Assembly (NCBI GenBank): GCA_910585895.1 | Contig: CAJUHY010000066.1 | Coordinates: forward strand, 1-13,862 | From: an uncultured Lachnospiraceae bacterium | GTDB lineage: Bacteria; Bacillota; Clostridia; Lachnospirales; Lachnospiraceae | Direction of reading: 5' to 3' | Length of the DNA: 13,862 bases | Shown here: in pieces, positions 7,231 to 13,862 of the stretch | Position numbering within the stretch: the first letter of the stretch is position 1 | How the letters are laid out: every line of letters begins with the position of its first letter | Position numbers and translations under genes: made by a program | The notes under the pieces: generated by a model | Database searches by the model: none | What the model was told of the DNA's origin: nothing | Seen by the model: only the letters and a program-made list of their open reading frames with translations

Positions 7231-10146
7231 ATACAAGTTCTTTAATTCCTGAAACAGTTCTTTCTCCTCAGTAAGCTTCTGCTCATTCCCGATAACGCAG
7301 AATGCATTTTCTTTCAGTACAGCCCGCACAATACCGGCAAGGCTTCTGATATCTTCCTGGGTAGCGTTTAAAGTCTCTGCGCGCTCCTTTTTCAACATAT
7401 CTTCTGTCACGCCGGTAAGATAAGCAGTAGCGCTTCGCCCTGTCTTTGCCGCCGGGGTCAGCGGCGCATCTACAGCGCTGAAAGTTCCGATGATATACTT
7501 TGTCATTTCTTTTTCCTCTGCGGTAAACTGCTCAAGATACTCAGGAATTCCCTCATATACCTCATTAGTCCGGGCAAGATGCGGGTCACGGTAGGAAGTA
7601 AAATAACCGTTTCCGTTCCTCGTAAAGCCGCTCATACAGCCGTAAGCGCCGCCTTTGACACGAACATTGAGCCACAGATAATCATAACTGAGCAGCACTT
7701 TCAATATCCGCAGCGCTCCGGTATATTCATAACCTTCTCTGCAGAAATTTCCGGCACGGGACACATACTGCACCTGCGAGGCATCAAGGAAACCTTCATT
7801 TTTCTTGACAAGCTGCAGCGGTTCCGGCTCTTGGCCCTGATATTTTTCATGCAGAATTTTTTTTAATGCACCTACCTCCCGCTCAATTTGCTCCATGCCC
7901 TGCTTCTGTGCACCGATGCTGAACATCAGGTTTTCCTTACAGAAAATTTCCTCTGCAAGTCCCATCAATATTTCACTCAGCGCCTCCTTCTTCTCTTCAA
8001 AATGTTCCTCCAACTCCTTGACCAACTGATAAAATTCAATTCCCTGTGTCATATCCGTATACTTTGCACTTTCCGAAAAATAGGACATAGCGCGCATGGA
8101 GGAGATGGAATGCCCTGCTGAACTCAAATTCATCTGCAGACGGGATTTAAGTTCAGCGATAATCTCATAGAGACGCTCCTGCCCTTGAAAACTGCTCAAA
8201 GATAAAATCTCGCGAATAATCTCCATTGTCCTGGGAATCTCATGGTATAAAGCTTTTACCTTCACCTCATATTTCAGGGAAATACTCTCCCCATTTACGT
8301 GCGGATAAATCCCGATATTACTGAAAATTCCACCAGTATGCAGGTTAATTTCATTGGCCAGTTCGGAAAATGTATAAGTCTTCGTATCCACATATCCGAG
8401 AACGGATTTCAGAATGCCAAGATAGGGAATTTTCTCCTCAGGAAGGTCTGTCACATCAAACATCAGGCTGAAGTAAGCGATACCATTGGTATCAATATCA
8501 TGGCACAAAAGCAGCGTGTCATCCACATACTTTTCCCGGATGTATAGTTTCTCTCCTTCCTTCTTAATATCCTGTCTGGTAAGCGCAGGAAGTTTATCCA
8601 TATCTTCCTGTGAAGACGGCTCTTCCTGATACTGGCGCAGATGGTGGGTAAATGATACGATTTCCTGACGTTCCTCCATACTCAGTGACTCTCTGTACTC
8701 CTGAAGCTTCTTCGCCAGCGCTTCTTCTCTCCTTGCATTAAGTCCATACTCCGGTCTGGCAATGACAACTGCCGCATGAGTATTATCCAGGAGATATTCC
8801 TGCACAAGTTTTTCAAAATATCCGGTTTCCACCTGCTGTTTGAGGAATTCAATAATCTCCAGTTCCTCAAGATGTAAAAAAGGCTTGCTATCGTCATAAA
8901 GCCAACTATCCAGACACTTGATGCCAAATAAGAGCCCTTTGGGAAACTGTCCATAATCGGCCTCCCGATAACGGAACTCAAAGCTATTAAGCCCTGCCCG
9001 CAATGATTTCTTATTGATTCCTTTCTCGACCTGCTCTTTCAGTACGTTCTGGATAATTTCTATAAATTCTTCCTTGCGTTTCATATTGCTGTTCTTTGCC
9101 ACCACGGACAACATAGGCTGCAGCGTATAATTATCGAAAGAAGCCATAATATCCTTGCCAATTTTCGCATCTAAAAGCGCTTGCTTCAACGGCGCTCCCG
9201 GTGCAGAAAGCAATGCATAATCCAAGATATCAAATGCCACATATAAAGTCTTATCAAGTATGCTTCCGGTACTCACATTATAGGAAAGGTAAGTATTGTC
9301 TTCCAAAGACTCTCCGCTGGCAATATTGTAAGGTATCTCCACCTCGCGCATCTTATCAAAAGGCCTCTGTTCCTTCACCTGGGAATCCACCTCAATAGCC
9401 TCAAATTTACTGAGGTATTCCCTGTCCATCCAGTTCAGTTTCTCTTCCATGTCCATATTCCCATACAGATAAATATAGGAATTGATGGGGTGGTAATATT
9501 TCTGATGGAACGCAAGAAATTGCTCATAGCTGAGTTCAGGAATCACCTCCGGGTCACCGCCGGACTCAAAGGAATAAGAAGTGTCCGGGTAGAGCGTGCT
9601 CATAATCGCCCGGCTCAAGACCTCATCTGGCGAAGAAAAGGCTCCTTTCATCTCATTGTAGACCACGCCGTTGATGGTAAGCGGGGACTCCATATCCTCC
9701 ATCTCATAATGCCATCCTTCCTGTCCAAATATTTCTCTGTGCTGGTAAATATTGGGATAGAGCACGGCATCGAGATATACTTCCATCAAATTCTGAAAGT
9801 CCTTATCATTACAGCTAGCCACCGGATAAATTGTTTTATCTGGATAGGTCATGGCATTTAAAAAGGTATTAAGGGAACTCTTGACCAATTCCACAAATGG
9901 GTCTTTTACCGGAAATTTCTGAGAACCGCATAGCACAGAATGTTCTAAGATATGCGCCGCTCCCGTGCTGTCCAAAGACGGAGTGCGAAATCCGATATAA
10001 AACACCTTATTCTCATCCTCATTAGAAATCAGACTGATTCTTGCGCCGCTTTTTTTATGGCGGAGCAGATAGCCCATGGATTGAATATCGTCCAGTTTCT
10101 TTTCTTCCAGCACCTCATATGCCGTACAATTACTTAAATTCATCAT
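7228..10146 (-). CDS. M16C zinc metallopeptidase, PreP/insulinase-like
   Basis: A cytoplasmic peptidase that, by family (presequence protease, MEROPS M16C), encloses and degrades short unfolded peptides; there is no signal peptide. At 972 aa it is full length, with two M16 halves joined by a long helical hinge. The inverted zinc motif HxxEH is HILEH: His65, catalytic Glu68, His69. The distal zinc ligand is Glu165 in YNEMKGAF, exactly 100 residues after the first His as in PreP. The C-terminal half keeps the substrate-binding R/Y pair in RVKGGAYG (Arg829, Tyr835) and then YRDP. The enzyme therefore looks active. The start is at the first of two consecutive ATGs, with AAAGGA about 6 nt upstream. 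It lies 31 nt after mscS with no terminator between and is followed by era, so it is probably cotranscribed with both. Confidence 0.94.
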   Translation of the reverse strand: MMNLSNCTAYEVLEEKKLDDIQSMGYLLRHKKSGARISLISNEDENKVFYIGFRTPSLDSTGAAHILEHSVLCGSQKFPVKDPFVELVKSSLNTFLNAMTYPDKTIYPVASCNDKDFQNLMEVYLDAVLYPNIYQHREIFGQEGWHYEMEDMESPLTINGVVYNEMKGAFSSPDEVLSRAIMSTLYPDTSYSFESGGDPEVIPELSYEQFLAFHQKYYHPINSYIYLYGNMDMEEKLNWMDREYLSKFEAIEVDSQVKEQRPFDKMREVEIPYNIASGESLEDNTYLSYNVSTGSILDKTLYVAFDILDYALLSAPGAPLKQALLDAKIGKDIMASFDNYTLQPMLSVVAKNSNMKRKEEFIEIIQNVLKEQVEKGINKKSLRAGLNSFEFRYREADYGQFPKGLLFGIKCLDSWLYDDSKPFLHLEELEIIEFLKQQVETGYFEKLVQEYLLDNTHAAVVIARPEYGLNARREEALAKKLQEYRESLSMEERQEIVSFTHHLRQYQEEPSSQEDMDKLPALTRQDIKKEGEKLYIREKYVDDTLLLCHDIDTNGIAYFSLMFDVTDLPEEKIPYLGILKSVLGYVDTKTYTFSELANEINLHTGGIFSNIGIYPHVNGESISLKYEVKVKALYHEIPRTMEIIREILSLSSFQGQERLYEIIAELKSRLQMNLSSAGHSISSMRAMSYFSESAKYTDMTQGIEFYQLVKELEEHFEEKKEALSEILMGLAEEIFCKENLMFSIGAQKQGMEQIEREVGALKKILHEKYQGQEPEPLQLVKKNEGFLDASQVQYVSRAGNFCREGYEYTGALRILKVLLSYDYLWLNVRVKGGAYGCMSGFTRNGNGYFTSYRDPHLARTNEVYEGIPEYLEQFTAEEKEMTKYIIGTFSAVDAPLTPAAKTGRSATAYLTGVTEDMLKKERAETLNATQEDIRSLAGIVRAVLKENAFCVIGNEQKLTEEKELFQELKNLY

Positions 10147-10177
10147 CCTATATCCTTTCTGTTTTCAAATACTCTTT

Positions 10178-11113
10178 TTATTCTTTTTTCAGCGATACTG
10201 TGAGCTGATTATACGGAATCTCAATCTGATTTTCATCAAACATTACTTTCATTTCCTCCGTCACTCTCCATCTCGCACTCCAGTAATTCGTTGTGGGCAC
10301 CCAGAACCGCAGACCGAGACGGACATTGCTGTCCTCCAGGGAATCCACAAACACCACCGACTCTTCTCCCTCAATCCTGTCCGGCTCTTTGCTGATAATC
10401 TCTCTCAGTATTTCCTTGGCCTTTTTGATATCCGCATCATATGAGATTCCCACATAGAGGTCTATCCTCCGCCTATCCTGATGCGTCACATCCGTAAGGC
10501 TGGAGTTGGCAAGCGTCCCATTCGGAATAACTACCGTCCGGTTATCTGTTGTCAGAAGCTTAGTATAAAAAATCTGGATTTCCGTTACAGTTCCCTCGTT
10601 CTTATGCGTATCTTCAATAATATAGTCCCCGACTTTAAATGGTTTAAACCATAAAATCAGTACTCCGCCGGCAAAATTAGAAAGGCTTCCCTGCAAAGCA
10701 AGTCCTAAAGCAAGACCAACAGAACCCAGCACAGCCACCATGGAAGTCGTTGCCACGCCAAGCTGATTAATCACTGCCATTGCCAAAACTACATACAGCA
10801 AAATCTTTGCTGCCGAATCAAGAAACTGGCAGACCCCCTCATCTACAGAGGAGCGCTGCAAAGCACGCTTTAAAACTTTGCGAATCCACTTGATAATTTT
10901 CTTGCCGATAAGATAAATCAGAAACGCAAATATGACCCGCACTGCGAAGTCGACAAACATAGGAACAATATCCTTAAGGTAGTTTTTCAATACCCCTGGC
11001 TCTGCCATCTTCTGCAGTTCTTCCAGCTCCGCTAAATTGTCTGTCACTGCCTCTGTATCCGCCTTAGACAGCACACAATTAAATAGCAAATTATTTGCCA
11101 AATCCCACCACAT
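10178..11113 (-). CDS. mscS: Small-conductance mechanosensitive channel (MscS family)
   Basis: Membrane channel that opens under turgor and releases solutes on hypo-osmotic shock. From the start chosen it is 311 aa, close to E. coli MscS. Three membrane segments are visible: about 51-70 (PMFVDFAVRVIFAFLIYLIG), about 101-118 and about 122-155. The third is the pore helix, rich in Gly and Ala (GLALGLALQGSLSNFAGG, 133-150). It runs into the beta domain (FKVGDYI, 159-165; VVIPNGTLANSSL, 194-206) and the cytosolic alpha/beta domain up to the end. The ATG at 11111-11113 has AAAGGAG six bases away, better than the GTG that opens the frame at 11149. The N-terminal 50 residues are acidic and predicted outside. 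It appears to be the first gene of the run leading to era and recO, transcribed from the divergent promoter region. Confidence 0.95.
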   Translation of the reverse strand: MWWDLANNLLFNCVLSKADTEAVTDNLAELEELQKMAEPGVLKNYLKDIVPMFVDFAVRVIFAFLIYLIGKKIIKWIRKVLKRALQRSSVDEGVCQFLDSAAKILLYVVLAMAVINQLGVATTSMVAVLGSVGLALGLALQGSLSNFAGGVLILWFKPFKVGDYIIEDTHKNEGTVTEIQIFYTKLLTTDNRTVVIPNGTLANSSLTDVTHQDRRRIDLYVGISYDADIKKAKEILREIISKEPDRIEGEESVVFVDSLEDSNVRLGLRFWVPTTNYWSARWRVTEEMKVMFDENQIEIPYNQLTVSLKKE

Positions 11114-11142
11114 TTTTTCTCCTTTACATTCTCTTTCCTGAA

Positions 11143-11171
11143 TTGACACTTCATTTGAACTGTAATATAAT
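11143..11171 (+). promoter_or_regulatory. Perfect-consensus sigma-A promoter for the HD-domain gene
   Basis: On the plus strand, TTGACA (11143-11148), exactly 17 bp, then TATAAT (11166-11171): both hexamers and the spacer match the sigma-A/sigma-70 consensus. Transcription should begin near 11178 and give a leader of about 60 nt before the ATG at 11238. The -35 lies inside the transcribed leader of mscS. Confidence 0.85.
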
Positions 11172-11178
11172 TATATTA
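11163..11178. repeat. Perfect 16-bp palindrome containing both divergent -10 boxes
   Basis: TAATATAATTATATTA reads the same on both strands. Its centre of symmetry lies between 11170 and 11171, so TATAAT on the plus strand (11166-11171) is mirrored by TATAAT on the minus strand (11175 to 11170). It could be purely a symmetric double -10, or it could also be a regulator binding site. Confidence 0.8.
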
Positions 11179-11199
11179 TAGGTATCGGGACAAAAGCAA
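11170..11199 (-). promoter_or_regulatory. Divergent promoter for mscS and downstream genes
   Basis: On the minus strand, TATAAT (11170-11175) has a moderate -35, TTGCTT (11194-11199), 18 bp away. A second TATAAT at 11175-11180 overlaps it but would leave only 13 bp to that -35, so the first fits better. Transcription should start near 11163, about 50 nt before the mscS ATG. RNA polymerase could not occupy this promoter and the plus-strand promoter together. Confidence 0.6.
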
Positions 11200-11237
11200 A
11201 TAATATTTTACAGAATTTGGAAATGGAGGTAGATGCT

Positions 11238-12509
11238 ATGAATAAACCTCAACCTATCAATGCTGTGGATATTATCCGCTGTTCTTTTCAGCATCTGAAT
11301 CCACGGCTTACCAGCCACGGCGAGCGGGTCGCCTATATCCTCATGAAGATGTTAGAGGAGACCAGACGGTATACTTCGCAGGAAAAACACGATATTTTTA
11401 TGTTGGGACTGCTTCATGATATCGGTGCTTACAAGGACAGTGAGATTGATTCCATGCTCAGCTTTGATTCGGACGAGTCTATGGAACATGCGGTGTTCGG
11501 CTATCTTTTATTTAAAGATTTTTCCCCTCTATCGCAGTATTCCGATGTTATTTTATATCATCACCACGGCAATGCACAGTATTACTGTGTCCCTATCAGC
11601 AGTTATCACCGTGACATTGCCAAGTTGATTTATCTTGCTGACCGGATAGACGTATTCTGTGTACAGAATCCAGACGGCGATTTGTGGTCTTTTTTGGAAC
11701 AGTACAGCGACCGTAAGTTTTATCCTTCTGACATCCGCTGGTTTTGGAGTTCTCAGGAAAAATACCAGATATTGGAACATATAAAATCCATGGAATTCCA
11801 GAAAGAAGTTACAGATTATATCAAGGAACACTCTCATCTCATGGGGGAGCAGACACGCAAATACCTCATGACCCTGATTTTTTCCATTGATTTCAGAAGC
11901 GAATACACTGCGCTGCACACGGACTATGCCATCCATCTGGGCAAAAATATTGCCCACGCACTGCAGTTACCCACACACTCTAATGAGCTTATTGCTGCCG
12001 CCGCGCTGCTGCACAATGCCGGAAAAGTTGCGCTGACCAAAACCTTGGCCAATGAAGAGGATTACAACCATTATCTGCAGATATTACATAACGATTCTAC
12101 TCTGGATGTGACCAGGCAGATACTTTCCGGAAATGTGGACCAACAAGTTCTGAATCTCATCGAGGAATCAGCGCTTCTTCTGAAATGCTGGAAAGATAAT
12201 CAGACAGTAACATTCTCACCCACTCCTGCAGCTGAGGTCGTAGCTCTGTCCTGTTTGATGAGCGACTGCCTGTCTGTGGAAATGAATGTTTCCTACTGCC
12301 ATCACCCCAGGCTGCGGGCTCTTTTGAAGGAAAAATACCAAAACAGCGGCATGAATGACAGAATCCTCAAAACGGTGGAGAAATCGTTTGATGATATTAT
12401 CGAAAAAACACAGAAATCCTGTTCCGCCATCTTTGATACATATCAGCAGATGATGGAGGAATACCGTTCTCTCAATATCATCCTGCAGCACTATAACAAC
12501 AAATATTAA
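11238..12509 (+). CDS. Tandem HD-domain protein, degenerate HD-GYP-like
   Basis: A 423-aa soluble protein with two HD-superfamily (metal phosphohydrolase) domains. The first (about 20-200) keeps His27, the HD pair in LLHDIGAY (His60-Asp61), His84, a His triplet YHHHGN (108-110) and Asp135 in LADRIDVF. This spacing recalls HD-GYP c-di-GMP phosphodiesterases, but the Lys of HDxGK is Ala64 and no GYP signature is present. The second (about 215-390) has His227 and LLHNAGK, where the metal-binding Asp is Asn260; its later ligands are not evident, so it is probably non-catalytic. No membrane segment or receiver domain is visible. The start is the ATG after GGAGGT (11225-11230), not the upstream TTG that also opens the frame. 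The gene stands alone, has a consensus promoter and ends at a strong terminator. A signalling or nucleotide-hydrolysis role is inference from the fold; the substrate is unknown. Confidence 0.88.
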   Translation: MNKPQPINAVDIIRCSFQHLNPRLTSHGERVAYILMKMLEETRRYTSQEKHDIFMLGLLHDIGAYKDSEIDSMLSFDSDESMEHAVFGYLLFKDFSPLSQYSDVILYHHHGNAQYYCVPISSYHRDIAKLIYLADRIDVFCVQNPDGDLWSFLEQYSDRKFYPSDIRWFWSSQEKYQILEHIKSMEFQKEVTDYIKEHSHLMGEQTRKYLMTLIFSIDFRSEYTALHTDYAIHLGKNIAHALQLPTHSNELIAAAALLHNAGKVALTKTLANEEDYNHYLQILHNDSTLDVTRQILSGNVDQQVLNLIEESALLLKCWKDNQTVTFSPTPAAEVVALSCLMSDCLSVEMNVSYCHHPRLRALLKEKYQNSGMNDRILKTVEKSFDDIIEKTQKSCSAIFDTYQQMMEEYRSLNIILQHYNNKY

Positions 12510-12534
12510 ACCATTCAATACACTATAGAAACAA

Positions 12535-12583
12535 AAAATCAGACTTTTCAAACTCATTTGAAAAAGCCTGATTTTCTGTTTTT
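12535..12583. terminator. Bidirectional terminator between the HD gene and serA
   Basis: A long stem pairs AAAATCAG (12535-12542) with CTGATTTT (12568-12575), then after one A/C mismatch CTTTTCAAA with TTTGAAAAAG (one bulged A), around a CTCA loop. On the plus strand it is followed by CTGTTTTT. On the minus strand the stem runs into TTTTTTG. It can therefore end transcripts of both converging genes. Confidence 0.88.
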
Positions 12584-12591
12584 CAGAATAA

Positions 12592-13755
12592 TTATTTAAT
12601 TACTCTCACCTTCAATACACCTTCGATTTCCTTCAGCTGCTCTATCGCTGACTCTGTAACAGGAGAATCAATATCTAACAGAGAATATGCAAAATCTCCA
12701 CGGCTCTTGTTCGTCATATCAGAAATATTAATATTATTATTTCCCATAACTGCAGTATATTTTCCAATAAGTCCCTTTACGTTTTTATGAAGGATTGCCA
12801 CACGCCCTGCGGCAGAGCAGACGCCCATATCGCAATTTGGATAATTCACAGAGTTGTGGATATTTCCATTTTCCAGATAATCCATAATCTCCCGGACTGC
12901 CATCTGTGCACAATTGTCTTCTGACTCCTCTGTGGAAGCCCCCAGATGCGGGATTACGATACAGCCTTCCTGTCCGGCTGTGGTGGTGTTAGCAAAATCA
13001 GAAACATATTTCTTTACTTTGCCCTCTTTGATTGCCTCGATAACTGCTTCCTCGTCTACCAGAAGGTCCCTTGCAAAGTTCAGGATAACAACGCCCTCTT
13101 TCATCAGTGACAGCGCATCCTTGTTAATCATCTTCTTGGTATCCTCTAACAGCGGCACATGAATGGTAATGTAATCACATTCACGGTAAATATCCTCCAC
13201 ATTGCTGATATGCTTTACAAACCTTGAGAGGCTCCAGGCTGCATTGACCGAAATAAAGGGATCATAGCCGTATACTTCCATGCCCAGCTTGGTCGCTGCA
13301 TTTGCCACCTTGACACCAATTGCCCCAAGACCGATAACACCCAACTTCTTTCCTGCAATCTCACAGCCTGCAAATGCTTTCTTGGCTTTCTCTGCATCTT
13401 TGCCGACTGTTTCGCTGTCCTTGTTCTCCAACACCCAATTAATTCCCCCGATAATGTCACGGGAAGCTAACAGCATCCCAGCAAATACCAGCTCTTTTAC
13501 ACCATTGGCGTTGGCGCCTGGTGTATTGAACACGACAATTCCCTGGTCTGCACATTTGTCCAGAGGAATATTGTTAACTCCGGCGCCTGCTCTGGCAACT
13601 GCCTCAAGCCCCTCCGGCAAATCCAGGTCATGCATGGCTGCACTTCTTACAAGTACTGCCTGTGCAGCATTCATATCGTCAGCCTTCGCATAATTTTCGT
13701 TAAATAAATCTAACCCTACGTTGGCAATAGGATTTAAGCAATGATATTTAAACAT
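12592..13755 (-). CDS. serA: D-3-phosphoglycerate dehydrogenase, short ACT-domain type
   Basis: Oxidises 3-phosphoglycerate to 3-phosphohydroxypyruvate with NAD, the first step of serine synthesis. From the start chosen it is 387 aa. The substrate domain has VRSAAMHDLDLP and ARAGAGVNNI (about 37-63). The NAD-binding fold has GVIGLGAIG with the Gly motif at 142-147. Arg229 (NFARDLLVDEE) and His270 (PHLGAST) of the usual Arg/Glu/His triad are present. The Glu that normally follows the conserved Asp by about five residues is not seen: SDFANTTTAG (252-261) has Thr there. A C-terminal ACT domain (about 318-387, NNINISDMTNKSRGDFAYSLLDID) suggests serine feedback. The ATG at 13755 has a GAGGAG SD that lies inside the last codons of serC, one base from its stop, so the two are translationally coupled. 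Alternative: another member of the 2-hydroxyacid dehydrogenase family, but the serC neighbour makes SerA by far the best call. Confidence 0.95.
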   Translation of the reverse strand: MFKYHCLNPIANVGLDLFNENYAKADDMNAAQAVLVRSAAMHDLDLPEGLEAVARAGAGVNNIPLDKCADQGIVVFNTPGANANGVKELVFAGMLLASRDIIGGINWVLENKDSETVGKDAEKAKKAFAGCEIAGKKLGVIGLGAIGVKVANAATKLGMEVYGYDPFISVNAAWSLSRFVKHISNVEDIYRECDYITIHVPLLEDTKKMINKDALSLMKEGVVILNFARDLLVDEEAVIEAIKEGKVKKYVSDFANTTTAGQEGCIVIPHLGASTEESEDNCAQMAVREIMDYLENGNIHNSVNYPNCDMGVCSAAGRVAILHKNVKGLIGKYTAVMGNNNINISDMTNKSRGDFAYSLLDIDSPVTESAIEQLKEIEGVLKVRVIK

Positions 13756-13756
13756 C

Positions 13757-13862
13757 TTAATTCTCCTCTTCAAACTTTTTCATAAATGCAACTAATTTCT
13801 CAACGCCTTCCTTAGGCATTGCATTGTAAATGCTGGCACGCATACCGCCTACCGTCCTGTGT
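13757..13862 (-). CDS. serC: Phosphoserine aminotransferase, 3' fragment
   Basis: Only the last 34 codons and the stop are inside the window; the gene continues past the right edge. The visible C-terminus reads RTVGGMRASIYNAMPKEGVE and then KLVAFMKKFEEEN. It matches the characteristic SerC ending, where the substrate-binding GGxRAS segment is conserved. The enzyme (PLP-dependent class V aminotransferase) converts 3-phosphohydroxypyruvate and glutamate to phosphoserine, the step after SerA. The stop codon is one base before the serA ATG. Confidence 0.93.
   Translation of the reverse strand, partial: HRTVGGMRASIYNAMPKEGVEKLVAFMKKFEEEN

Noticed and set aside
1..13862. Mobile element, prophage, CRISPR array, tRNA or rRNA genes
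   Set aside because: No transposase or integrase frame, no long direct or inverted terminal repeats, no regular spacer-repeat pattern and no tRNA or rRNA signature sequences were seen; the only repeat array is the short one before era.

Overview
The window looks like ordinary chromosome from an anaerobic Firmicute, most likely a Lachnospiraceae-type Clostridium. The reasons are moderate G+C, strong Shine-Dalgarno (SD) sites (GGAGG-type), a pyruvate phosphate dikinase of exactly the Clostridium symbiosum type (874 aa, phospho-His at residue 455), a single-chain glycyl-tRNA synthetase, and the era-yqzL-recO neighbourhood. Species cannot be fixed from sequence alone. I see no rRNA, tRNA, CRISPR, prophage or insertion sequence.

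Layout. Almost everything is on the minus strand. Reading in the direction of transcription from the middle: mscS (start 11113), an M16C/PreP-like zinc peptidase (10146), era (7132), a small yqzL-like gene (6101) and recO (5947) form one run of closely spaced genes. A consensus promoter (5078-5106) then begins a two-gene unit of an unrecognised lipoprotein and glyS. A further extended -10 promoter (2854-2881) drives ppdK. A short hairpin at the window edge (1-17) probably ends that transcript. Between ppdK and the hairpin is an unexplained reading-frame tail.

The one plus-strand gene (11238-12509) encodes a 423-aa protein with two HD-type domains, the second degenerate. It diverges from mscS. 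The two promoters share one perfect 16-bp palindrome, TAATATAATTATATTA (11163-11178), so both -10 boxes are mirror images in the same few bases. The gene converges on serA and is separated from it by a strong bidirectional terminator (12535-12583). At the right end serC (3' fragment only) and serA are one base apart and form a serine biosynthesis unit.

Functions are mainly housekeeping: PEP/pyruvate interconversion, tRNA charging, 30S ribosome assembly (Era), recombinational repair (RecO), osmotic protection (MscS), peptide degradation and serine synthesis. I did not find an evident new multi-gene system. The points most worth a second look are the symmetric divergent promoter, the tandem HD protein it controls, a six-unit degenerate array of SD-like sequences before era, a missing canonical catalytic Glu in SerA, and the unknown lipoprotein ahead of glyS.
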